A stretch of DNA of 10,463 nucleotides from an uncultured Collinsella sp. (GCA_900556675.1 USQE01000028.1:1-10463), one strand, 5' to 3'. Positions 1-6,089 are shown, counted from the stretch's first letter. Notes: generated by a model from the letters alone, not told the origin. Translations and numbers: made by a program.

Positions 1-306
1 CGTCACCATAAGCGCGCCGCATGCCTCGCCGTCATACGCAGCCGCCCACGTAAGAGCGGGAGTCGGCACCGGTCGAGACACGAGCACGGCATCGAGCCCG
101 TGGGCGGCAATCACGCCCGCCGCGAGCTCGGCGAACTCGCGCGCTTGCGGCCGAGTATCAAATCCTACATATACCGTTTTACCGGGATTCGTCTTTTGCC
201 ATAGCCTGCCGATAGCATCAGTGACACGAGCGACGTTGTTGATAGTAAAGTCTCCGTCGACGCGAGCTCGCCAACCGTCAGTTCCAAAGTGAATTATCGC
301 GCACAC
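1..306 (-). CDS. alpha-D-phosphohexomutase (phosphoglucomutase/phosphomannomutase family), N-terminal part
   Basis: This is a partial gene: 102 codons are present and the reading frame is open to the left edge. Read on the minus strand, the protein begins MCAIIHFGTDGWRARVDGDF and contains a VYVGFDTRPQA segment. FGTDGWRA near the N-terminus and YVGFDTR about 45 residues later are hallmarks of domain 1 of the phosphohexomutase superfamily, which moves a phosphate between C1 and C6 of glucose, mannose or related sugars through a phosphoserine. The fragment stops at GALMVT, just where the family has its (T)ASHNP phosphoserine loop, so the catalytic serine is outside the window. The start is taken as GTG at 306-304, with GAGG at 319-316 as ribosome binding site; no better in-frame start lies near the conserved motif. 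Substrate (glucose, mannose or glucosamine phosphate) cannot be decided from this part. It follows the terminator at 431-455 and so probably forms its own transcription unit. Confidence 0.88.
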   Translation of the reverse strand, partial: MCAIIHFGTDGWRARVDGDFTINNVARVTDAIGRLWQKTNPGKTVYVGFDTRPQAREFAELAAGVIAAHGLDAVLVSRPVPTPALTWAAAYDGEACGALMVT

Positions 307-330
307 GCGCAGACACCTCGCAGTGTTTGG

Positions 331-359
331 ATCATGGTACGCATGAGGTATACCCGCAA
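331..359 (-). promoter_or_regulatory. possible promoter of the phosphohexomutase gene
   Basis: On the minus strand TTGCGG (359-354) and CATGAT (336-331) are separated by 17 bases, matching the sigma-70 consensus in 3 of 6 and 4 of 6 positions. They lie between the upstream terminator and the GTG start, with room for a leader of roughly 18 bases carrying the GAGG. Position and spacing are good but the hexamers are weak, so this is only a candidate. Confidence 0.25.
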
Positions 360-430
360 CGGGCATCCGGCAAGCCGCCGGCACGCTCGTTCACCGTTTA
401 GGCAAAAGCATCGAGGTGCGCACCGACAAC

Positions 431-455
431 AAAAAACCGCCCCAGCGGGGGCGGT
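431..455 (-). terminator. intrinsic terminator after the methyltransferase gene
   Basis: Read on the minus strand, an 8-bp stem (ACCGCCCC pairing with GGGGCGGT, positions 455-448 and 443-436) with a four-base loop is followed at once by a run of T (435-431 and beyond). It begins 26 bases after the methyltransferase stop codon and closes the regulator-methyltransferase operon. It also separates that operon from the phosphohexomutase gene downstream. Confidence 0.9.
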
Positions 456-480
456 GATTCGATACTCCCATTTTCGGGTT

Positions 481-1370
481 CTATATATTGAGCGCATCTG
501 CCATAGCGGCTGTCGTAACCGCCGTGGTTCCGCAGCAGCTGCCTACCATTGCGGCGCCCGCCCGCTTCCACTCGACGCATGCGCGAGCGAAGGCTTCGAG
601 GTCCTCATGCCACACGGGACCATCCTGTGTCTGAACCGGATTTCCCGCGTTGGGACGCACCGTGACGGGAGTAGTCGCCGATGCAACCATCCTGGGCACC
701 GCCGCGTTCGCGGCCGCAAGCGAACAGCAATTAACACCAACCGAGTTTGCGCCGTGTTTTTCGGCGTACAAAACGGCTGCCTCGATGTTGAGGCCATCGC
801 CCAACAGGTCGCCTTTATCGTCAACGACAAAACTCACCAGGACAGGCATACCGTCGGCGGCATCTCGGGCGCCGGCAAGCATGGGCTGCAAATTACGGAT
901 AGACGTCACCGTCTCGATCAGCAGACCGTCAACACCAGCATTGAGCAAGGCGTGCGCTTGTTCGCGCGCAATGCCTCGGATTTCACGATACTCGGCAGAG
1001 TCCTCGGCAAACCACTCAATACAAATCGGGCCCATCGAGCCCAGCAGCAGCTGTGGGTGCGCCTGGCGAGCATCGTCGACGGCCCCGCGATTGACCTCCG
1101 CCACGGACGGCGCAATCTGGTCGTGCTTGAGGGCATAGCTTGATGCCTGAAAGGTGTTGGTAATGAGCACCTGCGCGCCGGCGGCGACATACAAGCGATG
1201 GATACGAGAAACGGTCTGCGACTCTGCCAGATTCCAAAACGCCGGTGGAATGTCGGCGGCATCTCACTCAACAGAACACTGCCCATGGGGCCCTGCGCCA
1301 ACAAGGTCTCGCTCGACAAGCGGCGCGTAAGTTCCTCGGCACCAAAGCGGTTGTAATAACTCGTATCCAT
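481..1370 (-). pseudogene. mmuM: homocysteine S-methyltransferase, split by an apparent one-base deletion
   Basis: Enzymes of this family move a methyl group from S-methylmethionine or a related donor to homocysteine, making methionine, with a zinc ion held by cysteines. The N-terminal part is read from ATG at 1370 (MDTSYYNRFGAEELTRRL, then LLAQGPMGSVLLSEMPP). The rest is in another frame from about 1254 to the stop at 481-483: DIPPAFWNLAESQTVSRIHR, then LYVAAGAQVLITNTF and onwards. Joined by a -1 shift at about 1254, the parts give about 296 residues, close to the usual 300-310. The zinc-binding segments GVNCC and GSCCGT are both intact, so the gene looks otherwise undamaged. The loop usually written DGAMGT is here QGPMGS. 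Without the shift, the second frame could start only inside the barrel and would lack the first strand. The cause may be a recent null mutation or a sequence error. The gene starts 10 bases after the regulator gene ends, so the two are cotranscribed. Confidence 0.75.
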
Positions 1371-1380
1371 ATATATCCCG

Positions 1381-1803
1381 CTATTCCTCGACGCTGATTC
1401 CCTGCTTTTCGAGATAGGCGAGCCAGCGGTTCATCGTATCCTCGGAAAGCGCATGCTCCATCATGCAGGCCTCGGCATCGGCGCGCTCAAAATCGACGCC
1501 GAGCTCCTGGACCAAAAACGTGCGGACCAGACGATGGCGATACCAGATAGCCGAGCCGACCTCGCGCCCACGGTCAGTCAGGATAACTTTGCCGTAGTGA
1601 GACTGTTCGACAAGCTCGGATGCTTTGAGAGCCGAAACCGCCTTGTTGACCGATGCCTTTGAGACGCCAAGGCGCTGTGCGATATCGACCGACCGCACGC
1701 CGCCGGTCTCCCCATCTTCGCTTTCGATGCGAACCATGCACTCCAAGTAGTCTTCGTTCGCCACCGTTAGGTGTAGCTCGCGCGAGCTATTTGTCGTATC
1801 CAT
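1381..1803 (-). CDS. DtxR/MntR-family metal-dependent transcriptional repressor
   Basis: A 140-residue protein with a winged helix-turn-helix at residues 36-80 (VDIAQRLGVSKASVNKAVSA, then the wing GKVILTDRG) and a helical metal-binding/dimerisation domain at about 82-135. There is no C-terminal SH3-like domain, as in MntR. By motif alignment to Bacillus MntR, ligands D8, E11, H77, E102 and H103 correspond to D18, E21, H90, E116 and H117, while MntR E99 is Cys113, the residue type found in DtxR. It should bind DNA when loaded with Fe(II) or Mn(II). The ATG at 1803 is preferred: AGAAGGGA at 1820-1813 lies 9 bases upstream. A GTG at 1824 and an ATG at 1809 are in frame but badly placed for that site. 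It heads the operon with the methyltransferase and is divergent from pepT across a perfect palindrome, which suggests autoregulation. Confidence 0.88.
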   Translation of the reverse strand: MDTTNSSRELHLTVANEDYLECMVRIESEDGETGGVRSVDIAQRLGVSKASVNKAVSALKASELVEQSHYGKVILTDRGREVGSAIWYRHRLVRTFLVQELGVDFERADAEACMMEHALSEDTMNRWLAYLEKQGISVEE

Positions 1804-1834
1804 GAACATCCGTCCCTTCTGCACTCAATGGCTG

Positions 1835-1840
1835 ATTCTA
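1835..1840 (-). promoter_or_regulatory. probable -10 element of the regulator operon
   Basis: TAGAAT on the minus strand (1840-1835) matches the -10 consensus in 5 of 6 positions. It predicts a transcript start near 1828, just upstream of the AGAAGGGA ribosome binding site and the ATG at 1803. The matching -35 region would fall at about 1858-1863, inside the palindrome, and does not resemble TTGACA. A promoter whose -35 is covered by an operator would fit a self-repressed regulator gene. Confidence 0.5.
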
Positions 1841-1856
1841 CCCCATCCAAGCGTCG

Positions 1857-1876
1857 CGGTATGCCGCGGCATACCG
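1857..1876. promoter_or_regulatory. perfect 20-bp palindrome, candidate operator between the regulator operon and pepT
   Basis: CGGTATGCCGCGGCATACCG is identical to its own reverse complement over 20 bases, centred between 1866 and 1867. It lies 53 bases from the regulator start and 47 bases from the pepT start. It covers the expected -35 region of the leftward promoter and abuts the extended -10 of the rightward one. A two-fold symmetric site fits a dimeric repressor such as the adjacent DtxR/MntR-type protein. It does not resemble the AT-rich sites known for MntR or DtxR, so the binding protein is an inference. As RNA it could also fold into an 8-bp stem with a CGCG loop. Confidence 0.6.
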
Positions 1877-1885
1877 TGCTAGAGT
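1877..1885 (+). promoter_or_regulatory. possible extended -10 promoter of pepT
   Basis: TGCTAGAGT forms an extended -10 (TGn followed by TAGAGT, 4 of 6 matches to TATAAT) directly next to the palindrome. It predicts a transcript start near 1892 and a leader of about 30 bases containing the GGAG at 1912-1915. No good -35 is present; extended -10 promoters can do without one. A protein on the palindrome would block this site. Confidence 0.4.
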
Positions 1886-1923
1886 TCTTGTTGCACACGA
1901 CGACCAAGATTGGAGCGATCTTT

Positions 1924-3171
1924 ATGGAAAACACCACCACGGACCCCGACGTCCTCGAGCGTTTTTTGCGCTATGTCCAGATCAACACGCAGTCCGAGGA
2001 TGCCAACTGCGACCAGGTGCCGTCGAGCACCGTACAGTTCGACCTTGCCAACGTGCTTGCCGAAGAACTGCGCGAGCTGGGTGCAACCGATGCCTATGTA
2101 ACCGAAAACGCCTATGTCTGCGCGCACATTCCCGCTAGCGCCGGTTCCGAGAATAAGCCCGCCCTGGGCCTGATCGCGCACCTCGATACCACCGAGGTCG
2201 CGCCGGGCGCCGGCGTAGCGCCGCACATCGTGCACTACGAGGGCGGCGATCTGGTTTGCGGCATCGTCGACGGCAAGCCCGTGTCCATGAGCACCGCCAA
2301 GCTTCCTGCCCTCAACAACCTGGTGGGTGAGGACCTTGTCTGCACCGACGGAACTACGCTGCTGGGCGCCGACGACAAGGCGGGTGTCGCCGAAATCATG
2401 GCGCTTGTCGCACGCATCGCGCAGGATCCCTCCCTGCCCCATCCCGCGCTCGGCATTTGCTTCTGCCCGGACGAGGAAATCGGTCACGGTGCCGAGCTGT
2501 TGGATATCGAGGCCTTCGGCTGCAAGTACGCTTACACGGTCGACGGCGGTCCGGTTGGCGAGCTTGAGTGGGAGTGCTTCAACGCCGCCGAGGCAACCGT
2601 TCGCTTTGAGGGCCAGTCCATTCACCCCGGTGACGCCAAGGGGCGCATGGTCAACGCGGGCAACCTGTTCTGCGACTTCAACGCCCTGCTCCCCTACGAG
2701 CAGCGCCCGGAATACACCGAGGGCTACGAGGGCTTCTATCACCTTGAGGGCGTCTCGGCAACGGTCGACCATGCCACGGCGCGCTATATCGTCCGTGATC
2801 ACGATGCCGCCAAGTTCCAGCAGAAACTCGAGCTGATGAATGCCGCCGCCGCACTGCTCAACCAGCGACTGGGCGAGGAGCGCGTAACGGTCGAGATTAA
2901 GCAGCAGTATCGAAATATGGCCGAGATCGTTCGTGACTATCCCGAGCTTATTGATGTTGCCAAGGAAGCCTACCTTGCCTGCGGCGTTGAGCCCCAAGTA
3001 CTGCCGATTCGCGGCGGCACCGACGGCGCACAGCTGTCGTTCCGCGGCCTGCCCTGCCCCAACCTCTCGACAGGCGGCTACTGTTACCACGGCGTCAACG
3101 AGTTTGTCCCGGTCAGCTCGCTCGTCAAGATGACCGACGTCCTGCAGGAGCTCGTCGCCCGTTTCGCATAA
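1924..3171 (+). CDS. pepT: peptidase T (tripeptide aminopeptidase, M20 family)
   Basis: A 415-residue cytoplasmic di-metal (usually zinc) peptidase that removes the N-terminal residue of tripeptides, the last step of peptide use. Length agrees with the family (about 410). Active-site residues are in the M20 order: H86 and D88 in IAHLDTTEVAPG, the bridging aspartate D150 in LLGADDKAG, catalytic E184 and metal ligand E185 in CPDEEIGHG, D207 in YTVDGGPVG, and H389 in GGYCYHGVNEF. The dimerisation lid lies between about residues 210 and 325. PIRGGTDGAQLSFRGLP near the C-terminus is typical. The ATG at 1924 is chosen because GGAG sits 8 bases upstream (1912-1915). In-frame ATGs at 1828 and 1861 would put codons across the palindrome and promoter, have no ribosome binding site, and add residues the family lacks. 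It stands alone, with its own terminator. Confidence 0.95.
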   Translation: MENTTTDPDVLERFLRYVQINTQSEDANCDQVPSSTVQFDLANVLAEELRELGATDAYVTENAYVCAHIPASAGSENKPALGLIAHLDTTEVAPGAGVAPHIVHYEGGDLVCGIVDGKPVSMSTAKLPALNNLVGEDLVCTDGTTLLGADDKAGVAEIMALVARIAQDPSLPHPALGICFCPDEEIGHGAELLDIEAFGCKYAYTVDGGPVGELEWECFNAAEATVRFEGQSIHPGDAKGRMVNAGNLFCDFNALLPYEQRPEYTEGYEGFYHLEGVSATVDHATARYIVRDHDAAKFQQKLELMNAAAALLNQRLGEERVTVEIKQQYRNMAEIVRDYPELIDVAKEAYLACGVEPQVLPIRGGTDGAQLSFRGLPCPNLSTGGYCYHGVNEFVPVSSLVKMTDVLQELVARFA

Positions 3172-3197
3172 GACTGGCTGCATAAGCCCAAAAGACG

Positions 3198-3236
3198 AAT
3201 CGCCCCGTCCTCAACCGAGAACGGGGCGATTTTTTT
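3198..3236 (+). terminator. intrinsic terminator of pepT
   Basis: An 11-bp perfect stem (AATCGCCCCGT at 3198-3208 pairing with ACGGGGCGATT at 3221-3231) with a 12-base loop runs into seven T residues at 3230-3236. It starts 26 bases after the pepT stop. On the minus strand the same stem is followed by CGTCTTTTG, so it may also weakly stop transcripts from the convergent LCP gene. Confidence 0.93.
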
Positions 3237-3278
3237 ACTGCAACGAGAATAGGTTGACGCACGCCAGCCTCTTAACGC

Positions 3279-3338
3279 AAGGAGTGTCCCAAACTGCCGG
3301 CACAAAAGGAACGTCCCCAAGTGCCAAGTGTTCCGGCA
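3279..3338. repeat. degenerate short repeats, probably an interspersed intergenic repeat
   Basis: Two related units lie 28 bases apart: AAGGAGTGTCCC followed by AAACTGCC (from 3279) and AAGGAACGTCCCC followed by AAGTGCC (from 3307). The second overlaps a tandem 7-mer (CCAAGTG twice, 3317-3330). TGCCGG at 3295-3300 and CCGGCA at 3333-3338 form an inverted pair around unit two, with GGAAC (3308-3312) and GTTCC (3330-3334) nested inside. Repeats with GGAGTGTCCC- and GGAACGTCCCC-type cores are, from memory, common between genes in Collinsella-like genomes; this could not be checked. It lies in a gene-free 269-base stretch (3237-3505) between convergent genes, where such elements collect. No coding potential is visible. 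Confidence 0.5.
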
Positions 3339-3365
3339 ACGCCGATGTTTTGGCGCGGACAGCGA

Positions 3366-3464
3366 AAACCCGCCAGAGCGAGCAAGGTGCCTTGAAACGA
3401 GGCGGCATTGATCTTTTGATCATGCCGCCGAAGTTGAAAGGCAGATTGCCGCTCTGGCGGGTTT
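3366..3464. repeat. 99-base imperfect inverted repeat (long hairpin)
   Basis: The outer arms are a perfect 15-bp inverted repeat: AAACCCGCCAGAGCG at 3366-3380 and CGCTCTGGCGGGTTT at 3450-3464. The inner arms are GGCGGCATTGATC (3401-3413) and GATCATGCCGCC (3418-3429), pairing with one bulged T and a TTTT loop. The stretch between also pairs partly (GCAA, TGCCTT and AAC blocks match across). The whole element therefore folds back on itself. Neither strand has a T-run after the stem, so it does not look like an intrinsic terminator. A miniature mobile element, a repeat-derived structure or a structured RNA are all possible. Confidence 0.65.
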
Positions 3465-3477
3465 GCAGCGTCGAGCA

Positions 3478-3505
3478 GTTACGCGGTTTGGTAAAACCGC
3501 GTAAC
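3478..3505 (-). other. hairpin directly after the LCP gene stop codon
   Basis: GTTACGCGGTTT and AAACCGCGTAAC form a perfect 12-bp stem with a four-base loop (3478-3489 and 3494-3505). On the minus strand the stem starts at the very next base after the TAA of the LCP gene. No T-run follows, so it is not a standard terminator. It may protect the 3' end of the mRNA or help stop transcription together with the structures beyond it. Confidence 0.55.
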
Positions 3506-4741
3506 TTAGTAGTTGGCCTCGTAGCCGTTGCCGTCGCCGGTGGGCTCTTCGTAGTAGTCCGAATCGCTCGAATCGCTTGAGTCATCGGAATCGTCAGAGC
3601 TGACCGATGAGGTTGCGGTACCATTTGCGTAGTCGTCAGACGTGTTGTTGTTCAGGTCGCCGATCGTAGAGCTGGAACCGTCGGAAAGGCCCATGGTGTT
3701 GGGACCCTTGGGGTCCTTGCCGGCATCGACGCGCTCCATCATTTCCTTGAGCTCGTCCTCGTAGACAAAGACGTAGCTCACACCGTCGATCATGGTGCTG
3801 TCGTCGGCGTACGAGGGCAGGTTGGCCGAGTAGATACCGTCGACATCCATACCGCGCATGGCGTTGACCGTAGCCACGATATCCTGAACGCTCATATCGG
3901 TTACGAGCATATCGGACAGCGAATTAACCAGGCCAAAGATCTTCGTGGCATCGAAGTTATTGAGAATCTGGTTGGCAAGGGCGCCAAGCACCTGACGCTG
4001 GTGGCGCATGCGCGTGTAATCGCCGTCGGCATAGGTGTAGCGGCAGCGGGCATAGGTAAGGGCGGTGGCACCGTCCATATGCTGCTGGCCAGCGGTAATC
4101 TTAATATCCAGGTGCTCGGGGTCGTCAACATCATCGGTTGCGTTAATGTCGATACCGCCAACCGAATCAATCAGCGCCTGCATACCGTCGAAGCTGACCT
4201 CGGCATAGTGGGAAATCTGAACACCGCACAGCTCGTTGACCGCCTCGACCATGGCCTCGGCGCCGCCAACGGTATGGCAGGCGTTGATCTTCATGGTCTC
4301 GCCCTTGTACTCGACCTTGGTGTCGCGCGGAACGGAAATGAGCGTCGCCTGCTTTTGCGTGGGGTCGATGCGTGCCAGGATAATCGAGTCGGCACGATAC
4401 GTATCCTCGCCCGGACGGCCGTCGGTGCCAAGAAGCAGCACGTAGAACGGATCCTTTGCCTCATCGGTGTCAACCAGAACCCGACGCAGATTGTCGGTAA
4501 TGACATTGGAATCGCCGAGCTTGCCCATAATGGTGGCAAACCACAGGCCGGCAGCGGTAGTGGCACTCAGCAGCACGCCAAGCACGACAATGAGCGCGAC
4601 GTGACGAATCGTGTGGCTACGACGACGTTGACGAGCGCGCTCGGAATAGCGAGCCACGTTATCGCGACTGTAGATCTTGGCCTGCGCACCAGTTGAGGGT
4701 CTTCGGGCGGTGGTATCCGCGAGGGGCTTTTTATTAAACAT
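3506..4741 (-). CDS. LCP (LytR-CpsA-Psr) family cell-wall glycopolymer ligase
   Basis: A 411-residue membrane-anchored enzyme of a family that moves polyprenyl-phosphate-linked glycopolymers (teichoic acid, capsule or similar) onto peptidoglycan outside the cell. A basic cytoplasmic N-terminus (residues 1-46) precedes one membrane helix at about 47-70 (HVALIVVLGVLLSATTAAGL). The LCP domain spans about 98-265: YVLLLGTDGR, DTYRADSIIL (R116, D118), ISVPRDT (R139), KINACHTVGG, VGGIDIN, GQQHMDGATALTYARCR, and DYTRMRHQRQ, all conserved lipid-phosphate or metal-binding motifs. The tail (about 345-411) is low-complexity, rich in Ser, Asp and Asn, and ends EEPTGDGNGYEANY. ATG at 4741 is preferred over an in-frame TTG at 4747, since AGG lies about 7 bases upstream of the ATG. 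It follows murA by 12 bases, so it is probably cotranscribed with it. The polymer attached cannot be told from sequence. Confidence 0.92.
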   Translation of the reverse strand: MFNKKPLADTTARRPSTGAQAKIYSRDNVARYSERARQRRRSHTIRHVALIVVLGVLLSATTAAGLWFATIMGKLGDSNVITDNLRRVLVDTDEAKDPFYVLLLGTDGRPGEDTYRADSIILARIDPTQKQATLISVPRDTKVEYKGETMKINACHTVGGAEAMVEAVNELCGVQISHYAEVSFDGMQALIDSVGGIDINATDDVDDPEHLDIKITAGQQHMDGATALTYARCRYTYADGDYTRMRHQRQVLGALANQILNNFDATKIFGLVNSLSDMLVTDMSVQDIVATVNAMRGMDVDGIYSANLPSYADDSTMIDGVSYVFVYEDELKEMMERVDAGKDPKGPNTMGLSDGSSSTIGDLNNNTSDDYANGTATSSVSSDDSDDSSDSSDSDYYEEPTGDGNGYEANY

Positions 4742-4753
4742 AGGCAACCTGTA

Positions 4754-6037
4754 TTAGTAGATGACGGGATCGGGGACGGTAGCATGCTCGACATGCGCGC
4801 CGAGCGCCTGCAGCTTTTCGACAAACTGCTCGTAGCCGCGCTTGATGTGATGGATGGCCGAAACCTCGGTCGTCCCGTCGGCGATCAAGCCCGCTACGAC
4901 GAGGGCCGCTCCGCCACGCAGATCGGGCGAGGTAACCTGTGCACCCGAGAAGCCCTTGACGCCATGAATCATGGCATGATGGCTCTCGATACGAATGTCG
5001 GCACCCATGCGCACCAGCTCAGAGGCAAACATAAAGCGATTCTCGAAGATATTTTCGGTAATAACGGAACTGCCGTCGGCAAGGGCGGAGAGCACCATAA
5101 TCTGCGCCTGCATGTCGGTCGGGAAACCGGGGAACGGAAGCGTCTGGATGTCGACCGGCTTGATACGCTCGGCACGGTTCACATGGACGCCATCTTCGAC
5201 GCGCTCGCAGTCGATACCCATGAGCTCCATCTTCTTGAGCACCATGCCCAAGTGAATGGGGCAAAAACCCGTGACGTCGACACCGCGATCGTCGGCCATC
5301 AACGCACCGGCAACGATAAAGGTACCGGCCTCGATGCGGTCGCCCACCACGCGATGGGTAACGGGATGGAGCTCTTCCACGCCTTCGATAGTCACGACGG
5401 GCGTACCGGCGCCAACAATCTTGGCGCCCATCTCGTTGAGCATGTTAGCGAGATCGACGATCTCGGGCTCGCGGGCGGCATTATCGATAACCGTGGTGCC
5501 CTGTGCACGCACAGAGGCCATGATGAGGTTCTCGGTCGCACCGACGCTGGCGAACTCGAGCGTGACGGTGGTACCGCGCAGACCTTGGGGCGCATTAGCG
5601 TTGATGTAACCGTGGGCGGTATCGAACTCAACGCCCAGGGCCTCAAGACCAAGAATGTGCATATCGATCTTGCGAGCACCCAGGTTGCAGCCGCCCGGCA
5701 TGGCAATTTTGGCGCGATGGAAGCGGCCCAGCAGGGGTCCCATGACGGCGGTGGAAGCGCGCATCTTGGCAACGAGCTCGTAGGGGGCCTCCCATGAATC
5801 GACCTGAGAGGTATCAATCTCGAGCGTGTGTTCGTCGAGAACATCGATCGTAGCGCCCATGCCTTTGAGCACCTTGCCCATCACGTGGACATCGGAAATA
5901 TCGGGCACGTTCTGCAGCGTCGTCTTGCCCGGCGCCAGAAGCGTTGCCGCCATGAGTTTGAGCGCGGAGTTCTTGGCGCCCGAAACGGGCACGGAGCCTC
6001 CGATGGCGTGGCCACCCTCAACGCGGATAATATCCAA
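4754..6037 (-). CDS. murA: UDP-N-acetylglucosamine 1-carboxyvinyltransferase
   Basis: MurA transfers enolpyruvate from PEP to UDP-GlcNAc in the cytoplasm, the first committed step of peptidoglycan synthesis and the target of fosfomycin. The 427 residues cover both lobes of the EPSP-synthase fold. Visible are GAKNSALKL with K22-N23, the KMRAST arginine R93, the catalytic cysteine C117 in GGCNLGARKIDMH (Cys, not Asp, so fosfomycin-sensitive type by this residue), FPTDMQAQ with the catalytic aspartate, and HIKRGYE near the C-terminus. The start is TTG at 6037: MDIIRVEGG fits the family N-terminus exactly, and GAAAGGG (6050-6044) stands 6 bases upstream. It is followed by the LCP gene at a 12-base gap. 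The upstream gap to atpC holds a strong terminator, so expression must come by read-through or from a promoter overlapping that hairpin. Confidence 0.97.
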   Translation of the reverse strand: MDIIRVEGGHAIGGSVPVSGAKNSALKLMAATLLAPGKTTLQNVPDISDVHVMGKVLKGMGATIDVLDEHTLEIDTSQVDSWEAPYELVAKMRASTAVMGPLLGRFHRAKIAMPGGCNLGARKIDMHILGLEALGVEFDTAHGYINANAPQGLRGTTVTLEFASVGATENLIMASVRAQGTTVIDNAAREPEIVDLANMLNEMGAKIVGAGTPVVTIEGVEELHPVTHRVVGDRIEAGTFIVAGALMADDRGVDVTGFCPIHLGMVLKKMELMGIDCERVEDGVHVNRAERIKPVDIQTLPFPGFPTDMQAQIMVLSALADGSSVITENIFENRFMFASELVRMGADIRIESHHAMIHGVKGFSGAQVTSPDLRGGAALVVAGLIADGTTEVSAIHHIKRGYEQFVEKLQALGAHVEHATVPDPVIY

Positions 6038-6050
6038 GGTCTACCCTTTC

Positions 6051-6089
6051 AAAAAGCATGCCCGGGGTGGCTGGGCCATCCCGGGCATG
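6051..6089 (-). terminator. intrinsic terminator between the atp operon and murA
   Basis: On the minus strand a 14-bp stem with one imperfect pair (6089-6076 with 6070-6057; core CATGCCCGGG/CCCGGGCATG) and a five-base loop is followed by C and five T residues (6056-6051). It begins 36 bases after the atpC stop. The T-run ends at the first base of the murA ribosome binding site (GAAAGGG, 6050-6044), which is unusually close. It may end atp transcripts while letting a fraction through to murA and the LCP gene. Confidence 0.85.

Noticed and set aside
289..1143. Plus-strand open frame of 284 codons opposite the methyltransferase and the phosphohexomutase start
   Set aside because: Arg/His-rich shadow frame that crosses a terminator and two genes on the other strand; no motif or start signal.
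1245..1265. Programmed -1 frameshifting in the methyltransferase gene
   Set aside because: No X-XXY-YYZ slippery heptamer and no obvious downstream pseudoknot is seen; a simple one-base deletion or sequencing error explains the data better.
1828..1923. N-terminal extension of PepT from ATG at 1828 or 1861
   Set aside because: The added residues are not found in the family, no ribosome binding site precedes these codons, and they would lie on the promoter and palindrome; GGAG stands 8 bases before the ATG at 1924.
1879..3183. Minus-strand open frame of 434 codons opposite pepT
   Set aside because: pepT carries all M20 catalytic residues in order with a good ribosome binding site; the opposite frame shows no family features and would run across the pepT promoter.
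3366..3464. The 99-base fold-back as the intrinsic terminator of the LCP gene or as a CRISPR-like repeat
   Set aside because: No T-run follows on either strand, and there is only one inverted pair with no regularly spaced direct repeats.
4784..5797. Plus-strand open frame of 337 codons opposite murA
   Set aside because: murA is complete with catalytic Cys117; the antisense frame has no recognisable domain.
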